IMG/VR virus record: IMGVR_UViG_3300023296_000646
Coordinates: 30,981 to 94,980 of that record
Length of the DNA stretch: 64,000 nucleotides
Strand: one strand, 5' to 3'
Source: a virus
Positions within the stretch are counted from its first letter, which is position 1; every line of letters begins with the position of its first letter. The notes beneath the pieces were generated by a model. The model was not told the origin of the DNA and ran no database searches. It saw only the letters and a program-made list of their open reading frames with translations. This document shows, in pieces, positions 19,718 through 29,206 of the stretch. The position numbers and the translations under genes were made by a program.

Positions 19718-20642
19718 ATGCTATACGTTGCTTCAATAATGTTTCAAATCCCATTTCAATTGAGTCAGTCTCTAATATTCCGCTGAATCCCAATTCACTT
19801 GGATCCTTTCCCTGAATATCTAACAGTCTTACACTTATGCCCTGACTCATGTATTTCTTTGCTATCTTTAGAGCATCTGCTCTTCCATCTAAATCTAGCG
19901 CTATGTTTATTCTAGAAACCCTATTACCCATAATTTTACTATGAAGGGAGTTAGATATAAATTTACCCAATAGCGGAATTGCATTGGACTTAATTGCCAA
20001 CGCATCAAACACGCCTTCTACTAATGTAATGGGCTCATTCCAATTTATATGGAGATCAAATAGAATTGTATCTCGTTCTGCTGGTGGATTTTTGTATGCA
20101 ATAGGATCATCTTTGTAATATGCCCTTGCTACAAAATAATTTAAACTAGCAGAATCATCGTACGACGGAACTATCAATCTATTTGAATATCTTCCTTCTG
20201 CACAATAACCAATGTTATGTTTAATAACATCTTCTCTAGTTATTCCTCTTAACTTTGCATAATGTAATGCATTTCTAAATTCTATTGAGTCTTCAAATTT
20301 GAGTAGAGATTTAAATTCCTTTGGAAGACGAAGGATTGGAATTTCCTTATCGTTCTTATCCTTCTTTCTATACGTTATGTATTCAGGATCTCTAGTTAAA
20401 TCGGATACTAGTTTTATCGTATGAGAATCTGCATTTGCCTTCTTAACCAATGAGTATAAACTCTTTCCTCTAGAATTACATACCCAACAATGCCATACTC
20501 CTCTATCAATAGAGACCTGCAATTTCAACTTTCTATGGTTACAAAACGGACATTTAAAGGATTCTTCGTTATCTGCTTTACTGTGTCTGCTAGGACCTAA
20601 TACAGAATTTAGAATTCTTAATAACTCACTTACGTTTCTCAT
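19707..20642 (-). CDS. DNA primase (gp61/DnaG type)
   Basis: Makes RNA primers for lagging-strand synthesis. 311 residues: an N-terminal zinc finger CPFCNHRKL ... WHCWVCNSRG (about 31-60), then a primase core and a TOPRIM domain with LVEGVFDALA (catalytic Glu, about 213) and INIALDLDGRAD (DxD, about 250), followed by GKDPSEL. It is short compared with bacterial DnaG and lacks a helicase domain, as in T4 gp61. It overlaps both neighbours by about 11-17 nt, so the three nucleic-acid genes are translationally coupled. Confidence 0.9.
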   Translation of the reverse strand: MRNVSELLRILNSVLGPSRHSKADNEESFKCPFCNHRKLKLQVSIDRGVWHCWVCNSRGKSLYSLVKKANADSHTIKLVSDLTRDPEYITYRKKDKNDKEIPILRLPKEFKSLLKFEDSIEFRNALHYAKLRGITREDVIKHNIGYCAEGRYSNRLIVPSYDDSASLNYFVARAYYKDDPIAYKNPPAERDTILFDLHINWNEPITLVEGVFDALAIKSNAIPLLGKFISNSLHSKIMGNRVSRINIALDLDGRADALKIAKKYMSQGISVRLLDIQGKDPSELGFSGILETDSIEMGFETLLKQRIAYEL

Positions 20643-21045
20643 TTATCCAATCGATCGGAATTGTTCCTTGAGCCCATTGAAAACCGTTCTTCTCAGCCCA
20701 CATTGCGTAAGTAGTTTTGCTACTCTTGCTTATTGTGTTTTTTGCTCTTTGGAAGACGAATCTTATATCTTTAGTTGGGTTTTGTTCCCTAACTAAAATC
20801 ATTTTTTTACGATCTGCTGCCTTTAATCGACCCTTTGCTTCTATAACAATACCATTTGGAAGAATGAAATCTGGTGTATATGTGTGTGGTATTGCAGGAG
20901 TTATGTACGCTAACTTAATAGTTTCGTATTCAATTGGAATTCGAATAACTTTTAAATTTTCTGCAATTGTACGTTCAAAATTACTACGGTACGGATCCGT
21001 CTTTACCCTTTTTGATCTTTTAAAAGCCAAATGAAATTCCACCAC
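20626..21045 (-). CDS. Holliday-junction resolvase, T7 endonuclease I family
   Basis: Resolves branched DNA before packaging. 139 residues that align well with T7 gp3: HTYTPDFILPNGIVIEAKG contains the D...ExK nuclease core, followed by DRKKMILVREQNPTKDIRFVF and a C-terminal WAEKNGFQWAQGTIPIDWI. The likely start is GTG 21045 or 21042 (no ATG), with TTG 21030 also possible. It overlaps the end of the Arg/Ser-rich gene. In T4 this job is done by gp49, so the endonuclease-I type next to T4-like genes is a modular exchange. Confidence 0.9.
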   Translation of the reverse strand: MVEFHLAFKRSKRVKTDPYRSNFERTIAENLKVIRIPIEYETIKLAYITPAIPHTYTPDFILPNGIVIEAKGRLKAADRKKMILVREQNPTKDIRFVFQRAKNTISKSSKTTYAMWAEKNGFQWAQGTIPIDWINEKRK

Positions 21046-21253
21046 CTAAAGATCCACGATTGTTACGTGCTCTTAAATTTAATGTTGCCCTACCTCTTGA
21101 TCTTCTGCCTCCACTACTAAACGCAGATAGTCTAATATTGGCACTAGATCCTCTACCTCTTCTAGAAAGACTTGTACGAATAGATCCATTTCTGCTTCTT
21201 GAAGAAAATGTTCCACTTATACTTAATCGCGTTCTGCGTCTTCTGTGTGACAT
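21020..21253 (-). CDS. Arginine/serine/glycine-rich small basic protein
   Basis: 77 residues, very basic (about 20 Arg), with RRRRTR at the start and repeated SRR, RGRGSS and RSRGR stretches, and a C-terminal GGGISFGF. It is protamine-like in composition, with an alternating polar/aromatic pattern near the end. No family recognised. It could bind DNA in the capsid or bind RNA. It overlaps the resolvase start by 26 nt, which itself supports that the frame is translated. Confidence 0.55.
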   Translation of the reverse strand: MSHRRRRTRLSISGTFSSRSRNGSIRTSLSRRGRGSSANIRLSAFSSGGRRSRGRATLNLRARNNRGSLGGGISFGF

Positions 21254-21265
21254 TAGTGTTCTCTA

Positions 21266-21562
21266 TTAGTATGTATCTCTAATCAAATCAAGGAATGTTT
21301 GCCCTGCGTTTGATTCTTTAAATTTGACGCCGTCCTTTAATACGATTTCATAAGTAACCGATATTCCAACTCCTTCACGACCTTGTCTATAAAAATTAGA
21401 TTTTAAAATTTTAACTTTACCACCCTTTCCGGTAGGGTATGTTTTGCCAACTTCATATTGATCGTATCCTGCATCTTTAGCTTCTGAAAGATTATTGCGC
21501 TTAAATTTGGCACTTTCATTTAAATCATTCATTAGCGTTCTTAATTTCATTGCATCTGTCAT
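21266..21562 (-). CDS. Small protein with prohead-targeting-like N-terminus (copy A)
   Basis: 98 residues. It begins MTDAMKLRTLMNDLNES and has NLSEAKD at about 23-29, a possible (L/I)xE cleavage site of a T4-type prohead protease. The rest is a small beta-rich domain. The upstream gene has the same N-terminal design (MTDAHKMRKLMDGLNES). Capsid-internal protein is a hypothesis. Confidence 0.6.
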   Translation of the reverse strand: MTDAMKLRTLMNDLNESAKFKRNNLSEAKDAGYDQYEVGKTYPTGKGGKVKILKSNFYRQGREGVGISVTYEIVLKDGVKFKESNAGQTFLDLIRDTY

Positions 21563-21570
21563 AGTGTTCT

Positions 21571-21840
21571 CTAGTATAATTTACCGTATATGCCACGGAT
21601 TTCACTTTCAACTTTTTTCGCTTGTGCTATTGCCGCAATGAGAGCCTTTTCTGATTTAGAATTGCCGTCTCCATAATCATCTTCAATACCGCTTATTAAT
21701 TTTGTAAGTAAACTAATTTGTGTTTCTACAAGACTTTTAAATCTTTTTAGATTTGCAGAACCTTTTGCTTCGTCTAATGTAGGCTTAACGCTTTCATTTA
21801 AACCATCCATTAATTTTCGCATTTTATGTGCATCTGTCAT
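21571..21840 (-). CDS. Small protein with prohead-targeting-like N-terminus (copy B)
   Basis: 89 residues; begins MTDAHKMRKLMDGLNES, then TLDEAKG (possible LxE cleavage), and a helical Lys-rich remainder. A perfect GTATATTTATA element and an AGGAGAA ribosome site precede it. Ends at TAG. Shares its leader with the downstream gene, so the two arose by duplication or share a targeting signal. Confidence 0.6.
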   Translation of the reverse strand: MTDAHKMRKLMDGLNESVKPTLDEAKGSANLKRFKSLVETQISLLTKLISGIEDDYGDGNSKSEKALIAAIAQAKKVESEIRGIYGKLY

Positions 21841-21857
21841 ATTGTTCTCCTATTTCT

Positions 21858-21868
21858 TATAAATATAC
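21858..21868 (-). promoter_or_regulatory. Late promoter-like element
   Basis: Perfect minus-strand GTATATTTATA, 18 nt before ATG 21840, between a tail-gene stop and the small head-protein-like genes. Confidence 0.6.
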
Positions 21869-21869
21869 G

Positions 21870-22787
21870 TTAGGTGTCAAACCTGATAATAAAGTTGATT
21901 GGATAATCTGGCAATGATTTTACAGGTTTTGCCAACTTAGCAACTGCTACACAATTTAGATCATCGTCATAGAATGCCAGATTAGTAATGTATGGCGCTA
22001 AATATGATCCAGTAGGATCTACTGAAGATGAATATTCATAATCACCAAACCCACCACCCATTGAACTGCTAAATGATGACGTAAAATTCTTATCGTAATA
22101 AACTTCACCTTCTCCTGGAATATCATGGTATCCAGTCTTTCGTATGTAACCATAAAATGAAGATCCAGTATCATCGCTGATATATGACGTTGGATTTTGA
22201 GATACATTGAATTCTCCTTCACCAATTTCTACAAATATTTCGTTTTCATAAATAGTAGTAGTGCTTCTAAAATCCAATGTAAAATCTGCGGCAAATGATT
22301 CTGAATAGAATGACGATGTGCTAGTTGCAATAATTATTCCATGTGGATATATTACGTTTCCCAATTGAACAGACTGAGTTGCATTGTCTACTAAATTTCC
22401 CTTTCCATCGTCTATATACGTTCGTCCAGTTGTATCGTCTGTAATAGATACAGATCCTGAAAGAATCTCTTCACCAAAATACCTAGTAGGAATGCTAATG
22501 ACGTTACAGTGAGTATTGATCACCCTAATATTATCTTCAAATTGCCCCTTCATACCAACCATCTTTATGGGCGTTTGGTTTTGATAGTACATTTGATTGA
22601 TCTGATTATAAATCGATCGCTTAGGAACTAAATTACTAGTTGCTTCAGAAGCTGAGATAAAATTACTTCCAGTTATCTGTTCACCCCTGTAAACTAATAT
22701 ACCGTCCGACGCTTGGTCTAATGACCATAATTTGTACGCCTTAAACGGTCGTACATTATAATGCTTTGGATCTATAGTTTTGAACAT
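21870..22787 (-). CDS. Tail/baseplate structural protein with C-terminal repeat motif A
   Basis: 305 residues, beta-rich, Ser/Gly/Asp-rich. The C-terminus has the pattern NLAFYDDDLNCVAVAKLAKP..., closely matching the end of the next gene (TIGLYNEANECLAVAKLSQP...). That shared tail is common in marine T4-like virion proteins. Its exact position in the tail is unknown. The two genes lie in tandem 9 nt apart. Confidence 0.6.
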   Translation of the reverse strand: MFKTIDPKHYNVRPFKAYKLWSLDQASDGILVYRGEQITGSNFISASEATSNLVPKRSIYNQINQMYYQNQTPIKMVGMKGQFEDNIRVINTHCNVISIPTRYFGEEILSGSVSITDDTTGRTYIDDGKGNLVDNATQSVQLGNVIYPHGIIIATSTSSFYSESFAADFTLDFRSTTTIYENEIFVEIGEGEFNVSQNPTSYISDDTGSSFYGYIRKTGYHDIPGEGEVYYDKNFTSSFSSSMGGGFGDYEYSSSVDPTGSYLAPYITNLAFYDDDLNCVAVAKLAKPVKSLPDYPINFIIRFDT

Positions 22788-22796
22788 ATCTCATTC

Positions 22797-23990
22797 TTAA
22801 AAGTCGAGTTTTACTCTAACACTTAATTCACGATCAAACGATTTCTTATTTGGCTGAGATAGTTTAGCTACTGCTAAACATTCATTGGCTTCATTATATA
22901 ATCCAATTGTTGTTGGGAATGTTTTAGGATCTCCCTCAAATGTAGTATTCCTAAATTTACCAACTGAGCCTGTTATGAATGTTGGATTGTTAGAGAAATT
23001 AAACTCTCTATTGTTCAATCTTACGAAATAGTGGTTTGATGTAATATTTTCTGTAGATCTTGCTTGGAAATCGTTACCGTCATCTATAGCAACAAGAAGC
23101 TTTCGCTGATTATATTGATATGCTGAAAGAGATTTGTTTGGAGTTAGCGTTGTACCTAGTGATGATGATAGTGCGCTTGGATTAAGAATGAATATTCCTG
23201 CGTCAGGATACATAAGTCCAAATCCTTGTCCGTTCGATGCAGATGTTGCGTATACAGATGAACTAACTTGTCCAAGTTGAAGAGCTCCAGATGCAATATT
23301 AAATATTCTACCAGCCTTTCCAACATTATCTGTAATTTTCTTACCACTATCATCAATTAGTGTAATTGTAGATCCACCTGCAGTTAGTGTCAATGACCAG
23401 TTACCTGGATCTATTTTTTCTTTAAATCTGTTTCTAGCAACGTTGATCACGTAAATATCATCTATATCAGCAGTACCTGCAGCGGATCCAGTTACAACAG
23501 TAAATTTAGTATCGTTTGGTTCTAACAAAAGATTTTTATATTGATTGTAAGTTGCCCTTGTTGCAAGGTTAGATGTATCCAATTGTTCTAACGATGGAGC
23601 CCCTGCCCCAGATACGTGACCGTATGCGATAGAGAATTGAATTTCAGAACTTGTAGAAGATGTTGCAGCATTGTAGACATCTACATAATACTTGCCACTA
23701 TCTAAAACAGTATCTTGATTTGAACTTGTGAAGAATGTTGTAAGACTTCCAGTATTTCCTGCCCACAATCCAGTGGTAACAACTTCGTTTTTACCAAGAA
23801 CCATTTCATTTGGTCCTAATCGCTTATAAATACCGTCAGTTATCCCAGTATCTACGGTAGTCACTCTACTTTCTGCTGGGAGAAATGCATTAAGTACGGA
23901 TACAATATTATTTGTATCCAGCGCATTTCCTGAACTATTAATAAGTTCTTGAAGCTGTCTTGCTAATTGTCCTGTTGGTTCTATTGGCAT
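22797..23990 (-). CDS. Tail/baseplate structural protein with C-terminal repeat motif B
   Basis: 397 residues; paralogous at the C-terminus to the neighbouring 305-residue protein (LYNEANECLAVAKLSQPNK ... VRVKLDF). The N-terminal part begins MPIEPTGQLARQLQELINSS and then a beta-rich body. Part of the contiguous virion block, probably a baseplate or fibre-attachment component. Confidence 0.6.
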   Translation of the reverse strand: MPIEPTGQLARQLQELINSSGNALDTNNIVSVLNAFLPAESRVTTVDTGITDGIYKRLGPNEMVLGKNEVVTTGLWAGNTGSLTTFFTSSNQDTVLDSGKYYVDVYNAATSSTSSEIQFSIAYGHVSGAGAPSLEQLDTSNLATRATYNQYKNLLLEPNDTKFTVVTGSAAGTADIDDIYVINVARNRFKEKIDPGNWSLTLTAGGSTITLIDDSGKKITDNVGKAGRIFNIASGALQLGQVSSSVYATSASNGQGFGLMYPDAGIFILNPSALSSSLGTTLTPNKSLSAYQYNQRKLLVAIDDGNDFQARSTENITSNHYFVRLNNREFNFSNNPTFITGSVGKFRNTTFEGDPKTFPTTIGLYNEANECLAVAKLSQPNKKSFDRELSVRVKLDF

Positions 23991-24008
23991 TTTCTATTCT
24001 CTATAATT

Positions 24009-24641
24009 TTAAGTAGATGTAGGTGCGGTTATTGTTACTGGGATTACTACAGTTCCACCAGTTTCATTTCCTACAATAGTAATCTTAGTAGTAATGTCTG
24101 TCGTAATTTGTGAATTAGGAACAAATTCAAATGTTATTCCACTTGCAACTTGAGCAGTAGCTGCAGTAGCATCTCCTAGATAAAATGGTACAGAACCAAC
24201 TTTAACGTTTTCCAATCCAAACGCCAACACTTCCCCAGCTCGTCTGTTATGCAGAATTGCTGTATATCCTAATCTAGAATTTCCACCACCATCTGTAGAT
24301 GGAGAAACTGCAACAACTCCTTGGTTGTATGCGCTAGATATGGATGGAATACCTGCAACTACTTGAGGAATTCTTGTTACTGTTTTTGGCAGAGTAACTA
24401 ATTTGTATCTCATAACTTGAGTTTCATCAGGAGTTGCCTCTGTTACCGGTAATGATGTAATTGCATCATCATAGTATGCAGATCCCAATGGATGAGCGGC
24501 GTCATATAGGCCGTAATCAATCTCATCATCAGCTGCTGCGAATTTAGTTACATTAAGTCCATTACCTGAAGAGAGTATTTGTCTACCCTTTTTAGTTAAA
24601 ATCGCTTGAACTGTAATGGTTGTATTATTCAAATATGCCAT
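24009..24641 (-). CDS. Conserved virion structural protein (marine T4-like family)
   Basis: 210 residues. The N-terminus VQAILTKKGRQILSSGNGL and TKFAAADDEIDYGLYD is a recurring signature of tail-associated proteins in marine phages. The middle has NRRAGEVLAFGLENV, and the end is a small beta-domain. A TATACTTATA-type promoter variant lies 37 nt upstream of the ATG. Confidence 0.6.
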   Translation of the reverse strand: MAYLNNTTITVQAILTKKGRQILSSGNGLNVTKFAAADDEIDYGLYDAAHPLGSAYYDDAITSLPVTEATPDETQVMRYKLVTLPKTVTRIPQVVAGIPSISSAYNQGVVAVSPSTDGGGNSRLGYTAILHNRRAGEVLAFGLENVKVGSVPFYLGDATAATAQVASGITFEFVPNSQITTDITTKITIVGNETGGTVVIPVTITAPTST

Positions 24642-24677
24642 ATGTGTTGCTCTAATTTATTTGCTCTACTATCTGTG

Positions 24678-24688
24678 TATAAGTATGT
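24678..24688 (-). promoter_or_regulatory. Late promoter-like element (variant)
   Basis: Minus-strand ACATACTTATA, 37 nt before ATG 24641, in the 65-nt gap after the 1500-residue gene. Confidence 0.45.
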
Positions 24689-24706
24689 CTTTATCTTCGT
24701 TTTTTA

Positions 24707-27700
24707 TTATTCTACATTTAAAATAGGTTCATCATTGCTCCTATCGCTTTTATTAACTTTAATGGTTCCTACATTTGAAATAAATACTTCAATAGGTGGT
24801 GCACCATCAATTGTAGTTTCTTCCGTCAAATCTACTCCTTTATAAAACGAATTTCTAAGACCAGTAGATATATTTTGAGTTTTGGATGTATGAAACGGTA
24901 AATGTCCATGAACCTTAGTTCCTCCTGCTGTAAATGAAGCAGATGAATGGAGTACGTTTAAATGCTGAATAGATTCTGTTACTATTACATTGTGGTAAGC
25001 ACCTTCTTGACTATCAGTATTTCCGTCTATTAATTGACTTACTGTTTTGTAGCTATCAATATCTATAAGTTCCAGTTTAACTCTCTTTCTACCTTCTACT
25101 CCATCCTTAAGATAAATAATTTCAGCATCACCCTCAATTGCATAAATTCCAAATATACTTTGAGGCATTCCAAATGATGTGTAGTTATAGCTAGCAGATG
25201 CAAAATTTGGCCCGCTGTGATTAGGTACTTTGTAATTTTCATAGTATCCAACCATTATTGCCTTAGATTCTTGGTTAAAATCAATTGCAGTAGATCCAGA
25301 TAAAATTGAACCAACATCTCCATCGTATGTAGTATGATCTCCTGTCATAAAAATAGATTCTGTTGTAAATACAGATCCAGAATATGAAGTTTGATCTCCT
25401 GTCATTAAAATAGATTCTGTTACGAATAATGTTGTACTGTATGATGTTACTATACCTGACGCCATTGATCCAGTATCTATTGCGTTAATTGTACCTTCTG
25501 CAGAATATTCTAATAGAGATGGCTTTTTGAACGCTATCTTATTTCTTTCCAACATGTGAGGTTCAAAAAGAATACCCTTGGATAGTTTAGCTCTAATAGG
25601 AGTCATATCTTCTACATACTCAAAAACTGTTTTATCAAATTGACGAATTAGAGTGATATAATCATATATGTTCATTGAAGATGAATTTCTTTCCCAATAA
25701 TGCTCATTGATTGCAGATAGATCTGCATATGAAGAAGAATATCTTGCATCTGGGTCACCAATTTCATTCATGAAATCATGTCCACCAAACGCTCTAATCA
25801 TATCTCTATTTATTTCAGTAGTTGGTGAAAAGAATACTCCTAATCTATTTGAATCAATAGGAGATTGATCAAATGATTTTTTAGTAATTCTACTGTTGCG
25901 TTCTAGTTGCTTACCATCTAAGAATGATTGAGATTCAAATCGTATTTTATCTGATTCATATCTAAATCCAAGTGTTGGCACTTCAAACGAAGAATCTTGT
26001 TCTATTCTAGTAAATTGAAATGGATCGCTTACAACCGTTGTAAAGTTTGATGCGGTAGCATGTGATACACCATATCCATTAGATCCAGTATACGCAAAGT
26101 TTGGAAGTAAAGTTGAAGTTGCTAAGTTTTGTGGTCTATCAAACGTTAATCTGACCAGTAAATCTTGTACTGACGAAGTATAGTTGTTACCCCTAATAGA
26201 TTCATGCCATCTGACATGGTGATCAAATGATGTTTCAGTAAGAGGAACTTTCCATACGCTGAATTCGTCAACCGATCCACTAAATTCGTTTCCTATAATA
26301 ATGTCAGTAACATCTTCCCAAGAAGAGGTAGCAACGTTTACAGATGCAGAAGATGCATGAGTAATTTTTGTGTATAAACTTTTCTTAACGTAAAGATCAA
26401 AATTATCTGTAACAGATCCGCTAGTTCTAGTTACCATCATTGTAAATGAATCTCCGTCAAATAGTGGAAGTTTAGATGATGAAATTTGACTAATACCAGT
26501 AGATGAAGATATAGCCAATCTCACTCTACCGTTATATGATGATGAAGGTTCAGAATCGATAAATACGTTAATTGTGTCAGTAGAACCTGATTTTCCAGTT
26601 AATAGATTCCATGATCCGGATATTGCAGGAGAATTAAACTCTGGAATATTTGTTGTTCTAAAACTAATTTCAAGTGAATCTGGCTTCCTAGACAAATCAG
26701 AGTCTACCCAATCTATTTCTATCTGTTCAGAGCCAGACAATTTCAGTTCTGCAATTGGATCATCAAATGTATAATAGATGTTCTTACGAGTCATCAGGGT
26801 AGGCCCACCAAACTCTCGTATTTGAACAAACCCGTCAGGAATACCATAAATATGGAATATAGCCCTAATTGATGCTCTAGTTCCCTTTGTCTTTAGTAAG
26901 AACGGAAGATTATTTAAGAATCTTCTAAGAAGAAGTTCTTCTCTCTTTTTAGCAGTAGATGATGATAAGTTAGATCCATCTAGGTTTTTACCTAGTATAT
27001 AATCCGTTAATTCCCTATCTGATCCAGATGTTCTAATTTGCCATCCAAACGCTTCAAGTACAGGCTTTAAAAGTTCGGTAGGAGTTCCACTTCCAGATGT
27101 ATGTGTTCTCACATATACATTGCTCATGGAATCGATGTGAGATTTTATGATATCAAAATGTTGCCCTAGCATTGTTGTAAACAATACAAAATCTACGTTA
27201 GCCGAATCTCGTATAATGTGCTCTGGCAATAAATTGGCCAAACTATCAAAATTGCTATCGTCATATGTTTGAGCAATTGTAGATTGACTTGCAAAATATG
27301 CTATTGAATTAGAACCAGAAGTATGAATAACTGATCCATTAGATTTTGGCCAAGAACTATTGCCCTCGTCAAGGTATAAGAAATTTTCATAACCGTCGAA
27401 ACTTGTTTTAATTCTATTTATGTTAGAGCTCAGCTTTCCTAATTCTCTATTTACTAATATACTTCCTGTAACTGCTCCACCATCATTGATATTATTTATC
27501 TTTAGCTGATCTGCTTCTATTAACTGAAGTTTGTATTTGAAATTAGTTAATCTTTCGTCAGCTGAACTATAAAATACGAAATTACTAAACGATGTGTAAT
27601 CAATATCTAGATTGGCATCTGTAATGAAATTACTTCCACCTAATACAGAATTCATAATGTCAGTAGTTGCCGAACCTGAAGAAATATATCCATATCCGGT

Positions 27701-29206
27701 CAAATCATCGTCTGATATTGTATTATGCTCAGCATCTGTTTTGTAATTGAGCAAATCGTCTGCCCTATACATAGCAGTTCCGTTCCTAGTGTCAGCTCCT
27801 ACAATTTCGTTATTGGAAATAGGTAATCCCAAATCCATAGAATCATCAATATCAAAATTAGGACCACGCAACTCATTACGTACGACTACAGATCCTCTTT
27901 CAAATTTGAGATTAACAATGGATGAATCCATAACCTCATATGCTATGAAAAATGAATCTAAATTTGTTGATTCAGTAGGTTCGTATAATTTAGCCACTAT
28001 TGAATCATTAACATCTGTGACGTATGAAAACATCAATTGTTCTGTTCCGTCGTCTGATACTAGAATATTTCTAAGTACCTTCTTATCGTTTATGATGTGA
28101 TTAATATTTAATGGAATTTCTACATCACCACAAATGCCTATAAATAACTGATCTGTCAATTCGCTTATTGTTAGAGAACTCTTAGCTATTCCTGGCTGAA
28201 TTGTCAATAGAGAATTTATATAAACTCTAGTATCTCCAACATCATCATATCTTACAGCAGATTCAATAAACACTCTATATGTGCCCAGTGGAACTCCACT
28301 ATGAACTTTGATATCTCTTATTCTGCTTTCTAATGGCCTAGTGTCTAGTACATATTGAATTTCAATATTCTCATAGCTCTGAAGACCTACAATAACATCA
28401 GGTATTACAAATCCACCTGCTGCACCGTCATCTATAAAGAATCTTTCTGTATTTCTAGGTACATATGATACTATAATATCCTGTTCAGAAAATATAGCCT
28501 GTTTATTAATCTTAGGATCACTAAATATTGCTTCGCCTTCTGCAACGTCAAATGATTTAAATTCAATCTTTATTGGTTCAGTTTTACTTCTACCATTTAA
28601 ATTTAATGCAGATACTAATAATGATTTACGTCCAAATTGATTATCAAAAAATGTAAATGGAAAGAATTTCTTAAGTGTAGCAGGGGTTGTAGAATTTTCT
28701 ACATCTAGTGTAACAGAATTTCCAGTATTAAATAGTGTGTTAGGTCCACCTATTATAACTATGCTATCTGCGTTTGCATATGTTATAGAAATTACAGGTG
28801 CATCTGAAGGTGATTCATTTTGCTTTGTAATCACTAAGCTATGATTTACAGATGCAGTAAGCTCAATTGGAATTCCCACTAGAAAATGATACGTGTTGCG
28901 CCTGTCACTATTCGTTGAAACTGAAAGCCATCCATCGCCTATAGAAGTATTGGTGATAACATATGATACTACAACGTCGCTACCGTCTAATTTTAGTGGA
29001 GTGTTATTTACCGCACTTAGATTACTAGATGTGTCAACATTAAACGTGATATTGTCGACAGAACCGACACCGATCAATTTAATTTCAATCACATATGTCC
29101 TATTCAACTCAATAAAACTTGAATTGAATGATGTAGTTTTATTTAAGTCTACAGATCCCTCTGGGCTTAATGATGCTACCATATCATATATAGTTGAATT
29201 ATTCAC
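24707..29206 (-). CDS. Large baseplate/tail protein with gpI-like and LamG-like regions
   Basis: About 1500 residues. The N-terminal third is beta-rich; a central segment LPEHIIRDSANVDFVLF ... LLRRFLNNLPFLLKTKGTR and IRAIFHIYGIPDGFVQIREFG matches the tail protein I / baseplate family. It is followed by a LamG-like sandwich (SVDEFSVWKVPLTETSFDHHV), then a long tail. The start is probably GTG 29206, which overlaps the upstream stop (an in-frame TTG lies at 29209). It likely joins the baseplate wedge to fibres. Confidence 0.65.
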   Translation of the reverse strand: MNNSTIYDMVASLSPEGSVDLNKTTSFNSSFIELNRTYVIEIKLIGVGSVDNITFNVDTSSNLSAVNNTPLKLDGSDVVVSYVITNTSIGDGWLSVSTNSDRRNTYHFLVGIPIELTASVNHSLVITKQNESPSDAPVISITYANADSIVIIGGPNTLFNTGNSVTLDVENSTTPATLKKFFPFTFFDNQFGRKSLLVSALNLNGRSKTEPIKIEFKSFDVAEGEAIFSDPKINKQAIFSEQDIIVSYVPRNTERFFIDDGAAGGFVIPDVIVGLQSYENIEIQYVLDTRPLESRIRDIKVHSGVPLGTYRVFIESAVRYDDVGDTRVYINSLLTIQPGIAKSSLTISELTDQLFIGICGDVEIPLNINHIINDKKVLRNILVSDDGTEQLMFSYVTDVNDSIVAKLYEPTESTNLDSFFIAYEVMDSSIVNLKFERGSVVVRNELRGPNFDIDDSMDLGLPISNNEIVGADTRNGTAMYRADDLLNYKTDAEHNTISDDDLTGYGYISSGSATTDIMNSVLGGSNFITDANLDIDYTSFSNFVFYSSADERLTNFKYKLQLIEADQLKINNINDGGAVTGSILVNRELGKLSSNINRIKTSFDGYENFLYLDEGNSSWPKSNGSVIHTSGSNSIAYFASQSTIAQTYDDSNFDSLANLLPEHIIRDSANVDFVLFTTMLGQHFDIIKSHIDSMSNVYVRTHTSGSGTPTELLKPVLEAFGWQIRTSGSDRELTDYILGKNLDGSNLSSSTAKKREELLLRRFLNNLPFLLKTKGTRASIRAIFHIYGIPDGFVQIREFGGPTLMTRKNIYYTFDDPIAELKLSGSEQIEIDWVDSDLSRKPDSLEISFRTTNIPEFNSPAISGSWNLLTGKSGSTDTINVFIDSEPSSSYNGRVRLAISSSTGISQISSSKLPLFDGDSFTMMVTRTSGSVTDNFDLYVKKSLYTKITHASSASVNVATSSWEDVTDIIIGNEFSGSVDEFSVWKVPLTETSFDHHVRWHESIRGNNYTSSVQDLLVRLTFDRPQNLATSTLLPNFAYTGSNGYGVSHATASNFTTVVSDPFQFTRIEQDSSFEVPTLGFRYESDKIRFESQSFLDGKQLERNSRITKKSFDQSPIDSNRLGVFFSPTTEINRDMIRAFGGHDFMNEIGDPDARYSSSYADLSAINEHYWERNSSSMNIYDYITLIRQFDKTVFEYVEDMTPIRAKLSKGILFEPHMLERNKIAFKKPSLLEYSAEGTINAIDTGSMASGIVTSYSTTLFVTESILMTGDQTSYSGSVFTTESIFMTGDHTTYDGDVGSILSGSTAIDFNQESKAIMVGYYENYKVPNHSGPNFASASYNYTSFGMPQSIFGIYAIEGDAEIIYLKDGVEGRKRVKLELIDIDSYKTVSQLIDGNTDSQEGAYHNVIVTESIQHLNVLHSSASFTAGGTKVHGHLPFHTSKTQNISTGLRNSFYKGVDLTEETTIDGAPPIEVFISNVGTIKVNKSDRSNDEPILNVE

